20,853 bases of DNA from an uncultured Eubacteriales bacterium (GTDB lineage: Bacteria > Bacillota > Clostridia > Oscillospirales > Acutalibacteraceae): NCBI GenBank assembly GCA_934444695.1, contig CAKSDF010000019.1, positions 1 to 20,853 of the forward strand. Reading direction: 5' to 3'. Within the stretch, counting starts at the first letter, position 1. Each line of letters starts with the position of its first letter. Shown here piece by piece: positions 15,485 to 20,853 of this stretch. The notes below the pieces were generated by a model that saw only the letters and a list, made by a program, of their open reading frames with translations, was not told where the DNA came from and did not search any database. The position numbers and the translations under genes were made by a program.

Positions 15485-15514
15485 ATTTATATGACGGGCT
15501 GTCCTTTAAAATAC
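15485..15514 (-). promoter_or_regulatory. Candidate sigma-E promoter of spoIVFA-spoIVFB
   Basis: On the minus strand GTATTTT (15514-15508), a 14-base spacer and CATATAAAT (15493-15485) resemble the Bacillus sigma-E consensus (KMATATT, 14-15 bases, CATACAHT), the sigma factor that transcribes spoIVF there. The start point would lie at about 15479, leaving a very short leader with the ribosome site at its 5' end, which lowers confidence. Confidence 0.4.
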
Positions 15515-15516
15515 CC

Positions 15517-15545
15517 TTGACAAATGACTTTTAAGGGGATATTAT
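15517..15545 (+). promoter_or_regulatory. Promoter of rnpB
   Basis: TTGACA (15517-15522), a 17-base spacer and TATTAT (15540-15545). It points away from the spoIVFA promoter, which lies only a few bases to the left. Confidence 0.85.
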
Positions 15546-15582
15546 TTTATTTAGGTTGGCGGGAGTTAAACCCTGCTTTCTT

Positions 15583-15918
15583 AACCGAGCGGACTGAGCA
15601 GTCGCGTGCACCTTTTGGTGCATGAGGAAAGTCCGAGCCCCGCAGGACAGGATAACGGCTAACGGCCGCCGAGGGTGACCTTAGGGAAAGTGCAACAGAG
15701 ATATACCGCCGAGAAATCGGTAAGGGTGGAAAGGCGAGGTAAGAGCTCACCGGAACGCGGGGAACCGCGTTGCCCTGTAAACCCTATCCGGAGCAACATC
15801 AACAGGAACGACACGCTTGTCCGGCGTGTTCCGAAAGATGGCTTGAGCGGTGGGAGCAATCCCCCGTCGAGATAGATGACTGCTTTCAACAGAACTCGGC
15901 TTATAGGTTCGGTCGGTT
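15583..15918 (+). ncRNA. rnpB: RNase P RNA (bacterial)
   Basis: The catalytic RNA of RNase P, which trims tRNA 5' ends. Conserved core pieces are visible: GAGGAAAGTCCGAG (15624-15637) near the 5' end, GTGCAACAGAGA (15689-15700), CCCTATCCGGAGCAA (15782-15796) and the universal ACAGAACTCGGCTTA (15890-15904). CCGAG (15633-15637) pairs with CTCGG (15895-15899) as the P4 helix, a compensated variant of the usual CCGGG/CCCGG. The outer P1 stem is formed by AACCGAGC (15583-15590) with GGTCGGTT (15911-15918), allowing one mismatch. Ends are approximate. Promoter and terminator are both visible. Confidence 0.95.
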
Positions 15919-15938
15919 TGCGATTTTCGCAAAAAAAT

Positions 15939-15971
15939 CAGATCTTTGATTTTTCGAAGGTCTGTTTTTTT
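15939..15971 (+). terminator. Terminator of rnpB
   Basis: CAGATCTT (15939-15946) pairs with AAGGTCTG (15957-15964), one T-G pair, followed by seven T residues. Confidence 0.8.
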
Positions 15972-16156
15972 GTTGCTTTAAAAATGCTTTTTGCAAGGTG
16001 AGATCATTCATTAGAGACGGTTTGGAATTTTCAACATCTTTGCCGCTGCGTTTTCTTTTTTGGAAATAAGTTTTTGTTGAAAAAGACATAATATTCAAAC
16101 AAATTTTAAGGAAAATTTTAATAGTGCCGATTTTACTTTTACTTGAATAAAATTCC

Positions 16157-16185
16157 TTGAAAACCCAGTTTTGCAGTGATAAAAT
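16157..16185 (+). promoter_or_regulatory. Promoter of paralogue 4
   Basis: TTGAAA (16157-16162), a 17-base spacer and TAAAAT (16180-16185), extended by TG. GTGATAAAATAT is identical to the -10 region of paralogue 1. The leader to the ATG is about 110 bases; no gene is supported in the 15972-16300 gap. Confidence 0.75.
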
Positions 16186-16300
16186 ATTGTCAAAAGCCGT
16201 CAAAAAAATGCTTAAAAGTATCGGTTTTTTTTGTTTTTTTGATGGGATGTTTTACCGATGACAGAGAATAAAGTCGGAAAAAGATAAGGAGGAACAAATA

Positions 16301-17725
16301 ATGAACAGTAAAAACACTAAAAAAACATTTGCGTCAAGCGTCCTTGCTATGGTTGTTTGTCTTGCAATGCTGGTCGGCACTACCTTTGCATGGTTCACCG
16401 ACACCGCCACAACCGGCGTTAACAAGATCGTTTCGGGAAATCTCGATGTCGAGCTGTCTTATAAGAACAGCAACACTGCCGAGAAGTTCACGAAGGTAAA
16501 TAAGGACACGCCTGTGTTTAATGAAAATGCTCTGTGGGAGCCGGGCCATGTGGAATATGTTGTGCTGAAGGTCAGCAACGCAGGCTCTTTGGCTCTCAAG
16601 TATAAGCTTGGCATCAACATTGCCAATGAGGTCGGCAGCACGAATGTCGGCGGCGATCCCTTCAAGCTATCCGATTATATCCGTTTTGCGGTGATCGACG
16701 GCGATAAGACCGATGGCGGCATTAACCGTGATACCTTGGTGAAAGCTGCCGGTGAAGGTACCGCACTGAATGCGGGCTACACCGCAGAGGATCATATGCT
16801 TTCCGGCGACGAGAAGGTAGTGACCCTTGTAGTTTGGATGCCTTCCACAGTTGGTAACGAAGCCAATCATATGACCGGCATGACAGCTCCGTCCATCGAC
16901 CTTGGAATTACCGTTGTGGCCGCTCAGTATACCGTTGAGCGCGACAGCTTTGACAACATGTATGACGAGAAGGCAACATATCCCCTTCTTACTCAAAGTG
17001 ATGTGGTAAGCGCAATTGCCGAGGGTAAAAAGGACATAACTCTGGGAGCCGGAGAATATACCCTTTATCAGGTAGACAGCTCCAAGACCCAGAACACCTC
17101 CCTCACTCTTACCGGAGCGGGAGCCGACAAGACCACCTTCTCTGTCGGAGCAAAGGTGTCCTCCAGCTCGGACGAATACAAGGGCGATTACAGCTATGAT
17201 AATTCGGATGTTATTTTCCGTGATATGACCATTAAAATGAGCGTGGCCAACTACATGGGATTTATCCGTGCGAAGTCGCTTTTGTTTGAAAACTGCAGAT
17301 TTGAAGGCATGGGAAGCTACTGGGGTGTTGGAACGATTACATTTAAAAACTGCACCTTTGCCGACAACAAGGACTACAATCTCTGGGTATATTCCGGCGC
17401 AGATTTCACTTTTGAAAATTGCACATTTATGTCCTCTATCGGCAAATTCATCAACGCTTATAAGGACGAAAAGGTTGATGTAAAGCTGACCTTTAAGAAC
17501 TGCGATTTCAAATACACCGGCTCATCTGTTCCCGCCAAACCGGCTGTTTGCCTTAAAGCGCGCTTTGATGTAATATGGGATGTAACCTTTGAGGGCTGCA
17601 CATCCACTGCCGCTACCGATGCAACCAGCGGAAGCAATCTTTACAATGTGGAAAAAGGCACAAATGCTGCAACCACCGTTGTTATCGACAATGTGACCGT
17701 TTGGGAAAACGGCGCAAAGAAATAA
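16301..17725 (+). CDS. TasA/camelysin-like secreted protein with SipW-type signal and pectate-lyase-like beta-helix domain (paralogue 4)
   Basis: The 474-residue protein has the same signal region (TTFA|WFTDT) and a first domain, residues 50-212, that differs from paralogue 1 at only scattered positions; LWEPG (78-82), INIANEVGSTNVGGDPF (105-121) and VVWMPSTVGNEAN (177-189) are nearly or fully identical. The hinge RDSFDNMYDEKATYP (214-228) follows. The C-terminal half (230-474) is unlike that of paralogue 1: it has LTFKNCDF, ITFKNCTF, FTFENCTF and LLFENCRF rungs, each with an asparagine-cysteine pair, typical of right-handed beta-helix proteins. It lacks the VVAE cap seen in paralogues 2 and 3. 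AAGGAGG 8 bases upstream sets the start. The role is inferred to be an exported structural or adhesive protein. Confidence 0.85.
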   Translation: MNSKNTKKTFASSVLAMVVCLAMLVGTTFAWFTDTATTGVNKIVSGNLDVELSYKNSNTAEKFTKVNKDTPVFNENALWEPGHVEYVVLKVSNAGSLALKYKLGINIANEVGSTNVGGDPFKLSDYIRFAVIDGDKTDGGINRDTLVKAAGEGTALNAGYTAEDHMLSGDEKVVTLVVWMPSTVGNEANHMTGMTAPSIDLGITVVAAQYTVERDSFDNMYDEKATYPLLTQSDVVSAIAEGKKDITLGAGEYTLYQVDSSKTQNTSLTLTGAGADKTTFSVGAKVSSSSDEYKGDYSYDNSDVIFRDMTIKMSVANYMGFIRAKSLLFENCRFEGMGSYWGVGTITFKNCTFADNKDYNLWVYSGADFTFENCTFMSSIGKFINAYKDEKVDVKLTFKNCDFKYTGSSVPAKPAVCLKARFDVIWDVTFEGCTSTAATDATSGSNLYNVEKGTNAATTVVIDNVTVWENGAKK

Positions 17726-17820
17726 GTTTTCTTTAAAAGCGCTGTGCGGTTGAAAGGCACGCAATGCCATTTGCATTAAACAGTATAAAAGAAGTGTTAC
17801 CGTAAAGATAACATAACAAA

Positions 17821-17857
17821 ACACCGTGGAAAGTTTTTGACCTTCCGCGGTGTTTTT
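17821..17857 (+). terminator. Terminator of paralogue 4
   Basis: ACACCGTGGAAAG (17821-17833) pairs with CTTCCGCGGTGT and its flanking C (17841-17853) with G-T pairs, followed by a T-run (17852-17857). Confidence 0.85.
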
Positions 17858-17930
17858 GCAAGTAAAATAAATAAAGGCATTGCTTAAATATGCCGTGCGT
17901 ATGGAACGCACCGAGCTAAAGGTTTAAGCC

Positions 17931-18398
17931 TTAAAATTTCTCGGCAAAGGCTTTAAGCTCGGCGGGGGACATACGGTTTACGACCTTGCCCTCAACCACC
18001 TTTGCACCTTTAAAGGAAGGAATAAGCTCCTCGGTGGTTTTGCCCATTCCGCTTCCGCCCGATGTGGCAAAGGGAACGATGGTTTTGCCTGAGAAGTCAT
18101 AACTTTCTCCGAAGGTGTTTATAATGGTCGGCGCAACATACCACCAGATGGGGAATCCCACGAATACCGTGTCATATTCCGAAAGATCGAGAGCTTTTTT
18201 GATCATCTCGGGACGAAAATTCTTGTTTTTCATTTCCACCGAGCTGCGGCTTGAGGAATTTGTCCAGTCGAGATCTGCATTTGTGTAGGCTTCTTTCGGT
18301 TCGATCTCAAAAAGATCTGCGCCGATCTCCTTTGCAAGAGTTTTTGCTGTCTTTTCGGTAACTCCGCTTGCCGAAAAATATGCTACAAGTTTTTTCAT
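17931..18398 (-). CDS. Flavodoxin
   Basis: The 155-residue protein has the flavodoxin fold signatures: AYFSASGVTEKTAKTLA (6-22), the FMN-phosphate loop; GFPIWWYVAPTIINTF (81-96), the first isoalloxazine loop; and FATSGGSGMGKTTEEL (109-124). It belongs to the larger Flavodoxin_4-type group of single-domain clostridial proteins, used as soluble electron carriers or flavin-dependent quinone/nitro-reductase-like proteins; the partner is unknown. No signal peptide is seen. GGAGG lies 9 bases before the ATG at 18398. It stands alone between the fourth secreted paralogue (converging) and the phosphatase gene. A 10-bp direct repeat lies in its upstream region. Confidence 0.92.
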   Translation of the reverse strand: MKKLVAYFSASGVTEKTAKTLAKEIGADLFEIEPKEAYTNADLDWTNSSSRSSVEMKNKNFRPEMIKKALDLSEYDTVFVGFPIWWYVAPTIINTFGESYDFSGKTIVPFATSGGSGMGKTTEELIPSFKGAKVVEGKVVNRMSPAELKAFAEKF

Positions 18399-18417
18399 AA
18401 AAAATACCTCCGTTAAA

Positions 18418-18444
18418 ATTTTGTCGGTTAATTTATTTTGTCGG
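18418..18444. repeat. Direct repeat upstream of flavodoxin
   Basis: ATTTTGTCGG occurs at 18418-18427 and again at 18435-18444, 17 bases apart, between the flavodoxin ribosome site and its expected promoter. This is a possible operator with two half-sites, or chance in A/T-rich DNA. The rest of the gap to 18582 shows nothing. Confidence 0.4.
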
Positions 18445-18582
18445 ATTTTGACCCGATAGATTTAATGGTTTAATTTATTTATTTAAGTTTGATTGATTTG
18501 ACCGCCTGATCATTGATCTATCTGAAATGATCCGCCCGAAATTAAATTGCGGGATTGATGGCGGGATAAGATAATGACCTCA

Positions 18583-19623
18583 TCAGGCGAAATAGCATTC
18601 TGGAACGGGGAAGTCATAGCTGTCGCTTTGACTGACTCCCAGCGCCCGCAAAACTACTGCGGCCATAGTTGCGGTATGAAAGTCCTCGCTTTCAAGCTTG
18701 CCGGATTTAAGGCCTTTGCCTACGGCAATGTATGAATTAAGGCGTTCCTTGTCGTCGTTTCCGCCGTGGCCGTGGCCGATTCCGCCGTGGTCGGTGAGAA
18801 TTATGAAGAGGGTGTCGTCCATTCTTCCGCTTTGCTCTATCGCCTCATATATGCGCCTGCAGTTTTGCTCGGCCGACATAATTGCCGAAAGATGCTCCTC
18901 CGAGCCGTAGCCGCCGTGATGTCCCGCTTCGTCCACGCCGTCAAAGGCGATGAATGTGAAAAGGGGACGGCTGCTCACAAGCTTTTCGATAACTTGATCG
19001 GCAAGGGGATTGTCGTCGTTTCGGAATTTTTCCACACCGATATTATGTTCTATTCCGCCGAAATTTATCGGTTCCCAGTTGACGAAGGAACAAAGCTGCG
19101 CAAAGGGATATTTATCTCTTAAATACTTAAAGACCGAGGGGTGATCGCTGTTGTCGGGAGCGGGAGTGACCGAAAGCTTTTCGTTGTTGTATCCGTGTTT
19201 CTCGGGTCCTACACCTTTAAGCATGGCACACCAGTTTTCGGCCGAAATTGTGGGAAGCACCGACAGGGCAGTATCTGTATAAAGGGCGTTTTTGTTCTTT
19301 CTTAAAGCGTCGAAAAAAGGCGTGCTTGCAAAACGGTCGTAATTTCCCATTCCGTCGATTCCGGCAACCACCACCTGCTTAAAAAGGGGAGAAGAACCGT
19401 CTGCTTTTTTTGCGAGAAAGTTTATGGAATCAAGAAGGTTTCCCGACAGTTCATCGAGCGTTCCTTCAGGCATGGCTTCGGCCTTTGTGACAACCGAGAG
19501 GGCGCGGTTATAAGCGTTTTCAAAGTTTTCGCGGGAGGTGCTTTCGAGATCCGCAAAAACGTCTGTTTCTTTTATTTCCTTTGCCTTTTCTATGGCAGAT
19601 TTATATTTTTCGAGAGATGTCAT
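18583..19623 (-). CDS. Alkaline-phosphatase-superfamily hydrolase with FIVAR-like N-terminus
   Basis: The 346-residue protein has two parts. Residues 1-75 are helical with a FIVAR-like pattern (YKSAIEKAKEI, then FENAYNRALSVV, then a final helix). Residues 82-346 are a type I phosphodiesterase/phosphatase domain: metal ligand D90 (GIDGMG), nucleophile T125 (LPTISAENW), D231 and H235 (DEAGH), D278-H279 (TDHGG) and H284/H286 (GHGHGG). All ligands needed for two zinc ions are present. It should hydrolyse a phosphate mono- or diester; the substrate is unknown. Most FIVAR modules occur in secreted proteins, yet no signal peptide is visible, so the protein looks cytoplasmic. AAGGAG lies about 9 bases before the ATG at 19623. 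It has its own promoter. Confidence 0.83.
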   Translation of the reverse strand: MTSLEKYKSAIEKAKEIKETDVFADLESTSRENFENAYNRALSVVTKAEAMPEGTLDELSGNLLDSINFLAKKADGSSPLFKQVVVAGIDGMGNYDRFASTPFFDALRKNKNALYTDTALSVLPTISAENWCAMLKGVGPEKHGYNNEKLSVTPAPDNSDHPSVFKYLRDKYPFAQLCSFVNWEPINFGGIEHNIGVEKFRNDDNPLADQVIEKLVSSRPLFTFIAFDGVDEAGHHGGYGSEEHLSAIMSAEQNCRRIYEAIEQSGRMDDTLFIILTDHGGIGHGHGGNDDKERLNSYIAVGKGLKSGKLESEDFHTATMAAVVLRALGVSQSDSYDFPVPECYFA

Positions 19624-19728
19624 TTGATTTTGCTCCTTTTTGCCGGAAAGCGTTCCGATCTTTGTAAAAACACTGTGTTGGAAATAAACAGACCATCACC
19701 GGCCTGTTCATATTCCTGCTTCCACAAC

Positions 19729-19757
19729 ATTTTACCACAAAAACAAATTTTTTGCAA
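19729..19757 (-). promoter_or_regulatory. Promoter of the phosphatase gene
   Basis: On the minus strand TTGCAA (19757-19752), a 17-base spacer and TAAAAT (19734-19729) preceded by TGG (extended -10). The leader is about 100 bases. Confidence 0.7.
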
Positions 19758-19762
19758 CATAC

Positions 19763-19796
19763 AAAAAGAAAGACGGAGGGGCAAGTTCCCTCCGTC
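19763..19796 (-). terminator. Terminator of galU
   Basis: GACGGAGGG (19772-19780) pairs with CCCTCCGTC (19788-19796); on the minus strand it is followed by TTTCTTTTT (19771-19763). It begins just after the galU stop codon. Confidence 0.88.
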
Positions 19797-19803
19797 AGAG
19801 TTA

Positions 19804-20673
19804 TCAGAATGTTTTAACCAACTCTTTGAGATAGGCCTTGAAATCCTCGCCGATCTCGGGATGATTCAAAGCGACCTCGCAGCCGGCCTGCATTATTCCG
19901 AGCTTATTGCCCATATCATAGCGCTTGCCGGTAAATTCCACTGCGATCATGGATTTTTCTCTTGCGGTGGTTTTCATAGCGTCGGTAAGCTGAAGCTCGC
20001 CGCCTGCGCCGAGAGGTGTACGCTCGAGAATATCGAAAATTTCGGGTTCAAGAACGCATCTTCCGAGGATAGAATAGAGCGAAAGCACCTTGTCGGGGGT
20101 GGGCTTTTCGACCATATCGGTCACCTTGAAAATTCTGTCCTCAAGGGGATCGACCTTAAGGGAACTGTATTTTCCGATGGCCTCGGGTGAAACCTTGTTT
20201 ACTCCCACAACGCCCTTGCCGTATTTGTCGTATGCGCGGCAGAGCTGAGCAATGGCGGGATCCTCTCCTATGATGACATCATCACCGTAAAGCACCGCAA
20301 AGGGGTCGTTTCCGATGAAGGAACGGGCCTGAAGAACGGCGTGTCCCAGTCCCTTGGTCACCTTCTGGCGAAGGAAGAATATGTTGGCCATGGAGGCAAT
20401 GTCTCCAAGCTCTTTAAGCATATCTTCGCGTCCGCCCTTTGCCTTTAAAGCGGCTTCAAGCTCGACGGCGTGATCAAAGTGATCCTCGATTATGCCCTTT
20501 CCGCGGTTGGTGATTATGAGAATGTCGGTAATGCCGGCACGCACAGCCTCTTCAACGATGTATTGAATGGCCGGCTTGTCGACGATGTTGAGCATTTCTT
20601 TGGGGCAGGCCTTTGATGCGGGAAGCACTCTGGTTCCCAGTCCCGCGGCCGGGATAACAGCTTTTTTTACCAT
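19804..20673 (-). CDS. galU: UTP-glucose-1-phosphate uridylyltransferase
   Basis: The 289-residue enzyme makes UDP-glucose from UTP and glucose-1-phosphate, feeding cell-envelope glycan and glycolipid synthesis. The nucleotide-binding signature is complete: AVIPAAGLGTRVLPASKACP (5-24) with KEML after it. Further family blocks are FAVLYGDDVIIGE, GVVGVNKVSPEAIGKYSSL, the VEKPTPDKV motif and GAGGELQLTDAM. Length is normal for bacterial GalU. GAGGAG lies 9 bases before the ATG at 20673. It is followed by a clear terminator, so it is the last gene of its transcript. Upstream, on the same strand, ends a partial membrane-like gene, so the two may be co-transcribed; no good promoter was found between them. 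Confidence 0.95.
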   Translation of the reverse strand: MVKKAVIPAAGLGTRVLPASKACPKEMLNIVDKPAIQYIVEEAVRAGITDILIITNRGKGIIEDHFDHAVELEAALKAKGGREDMLKELGDIASMANIFFLRQKVTKGLGHAVLQARSFIGNDPFAVLYGDDVIIGEDPAIAQLCRAYDKYGKGVVGVNKVSPEAIGKYSSLKVDPLEDRIFKVTDMVEKPTPDKVLSLYSILGRCVLEPEIFDILERTPLGAGGELQLTDAMKTTAREKSMIAVEFTGKRYDMGNKLGIMQAGCEVALNHPEIGEDFKAYLKELVKTF

Positions 20674-20738
20674 TTTTAAAATCTCCTCTTTTTATATAAA
20701 TTGTCGGTAATCGGTAAGATGTTTTTAAATTCCGTTCG

Positions 20739-20853
20739 CTATATCAGGGTTGAAAGAAGCGGCGAAAGAAAGCTTATGACGCACCAAAGTGCAACCGGAG
20801 CAAAGATGTTGACTCCGCCGCGTTTTCTAAGTTCAAGCGGGAAATCCTCACTT
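20739..20853 (-). CDS. C-terminal end of an unidentified membrane-like protein (partial)
   Basis: The frame is open from the window edge to a TAG at 20741-20739 and encodes 38 residues, with SEDFPLELRKRGGVNIFAP followed by a hydrophobic stretch (VALWCVISFLSPLLSTLI) ending the protein. This would be a final membrane helix preceded by a positively charged segment. No start codon lies in the frame, so the gene enters from outside. The family cannot be named from this fragment. Confidence 0.45.
   Translation of the reverse strand, partial: SEDFPLELRKRGGVNIFAPVALWCVISFLSPLLSTLI

Noticed and set aside
15901..16203. 100-codon minus-strand open frame after rnpB
   Set aside because: It begins at TTG without a ribosome site, overlaps the rnpB terminator and the promoter of paralogue 4, and matches no family.
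1..20853. Insertion sequence, transposase, integrase or prophage
   Set aside because: No transposase or integrase motif, terminal inverted repeat pair or target duplication was found anywhere in the window.

Overview
The window reads like the chromosome of a spore-forming, gut-type Clostridia (Oscillospirales-like) bacterium. The grounds are a spoIVFA/spoIVFB sporulation pair, a bacterial RNase P RNA gene, a tRNA-Ser with an encoded CCA, an archaeal-type ApgM phosphoglycerate mutase next to a DUF1846 gene, consensus sigma-A promoters and strong AGGAGG ribosome sites. The genus is an inference from these families; no species-specific marker was seen.

Layout. (1) 64-1409, minus strand: a cysteine-rich DUF3795 protein and a TetR repressor. 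The TetR promoter is a perfect TTGACA-17-TATAAT whose spacer is almost filled by a 14-bp palindrome, and a related site lies ahead of the DUF3795 gene. (2) 1739-5658, plus strand: a three-gene operon with its own promoter and terminator. It encodes an FMN/FAD/iron-sulfur enoate reductase-like enzyme followed by the large and small subunits of an aconitase X-type dehydratase. Dehydratase plus enoate reductase suggests a two-step reductive dehydration of an unknown hydroxy acid. (3) 5679-5858: tRNA-Ser(CGA) with promoter and terminator, minus strand. (4) 6058-8815: apgM and a DUF1846 gene. (5) 8910-13637 and 16157-17857: four secreted TasA/camelysin-like paralogues with almost identical SipW-type signal regions, a homologous first domain, a conserved hinge motif and different C-terminal beta-helix-like domains. 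Three sit in a row; the fourth lies beyond the sporulation genes and rnpB. (6) 13685-15514, minus strand: spoIVFB and spoIVFA with a candidate sigma-E promoter. (7) 15517-15971: rnpB. (8) 17931-20853, minus strand: flavodoxin, a cytoplasmic alkaline-phosphatase-superfamily protein with a FIVAR-like N-terminus, galU, and the 3' end of a membrane-protein-like gene.

The most interesting element is the four-member secreted family. A constant export/TasA-like half joined to interchangeable beta-helix halves suggests a mix-and-match surface fibre or display system. Paralogues 1 and 4 share a nearly identical first half but have unrelated second halves. The signal peptidase SipW, a TapA-like anchor and any sortase motif are absent from the window. 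The second lead is the aconitase X/enoate reductase operon.
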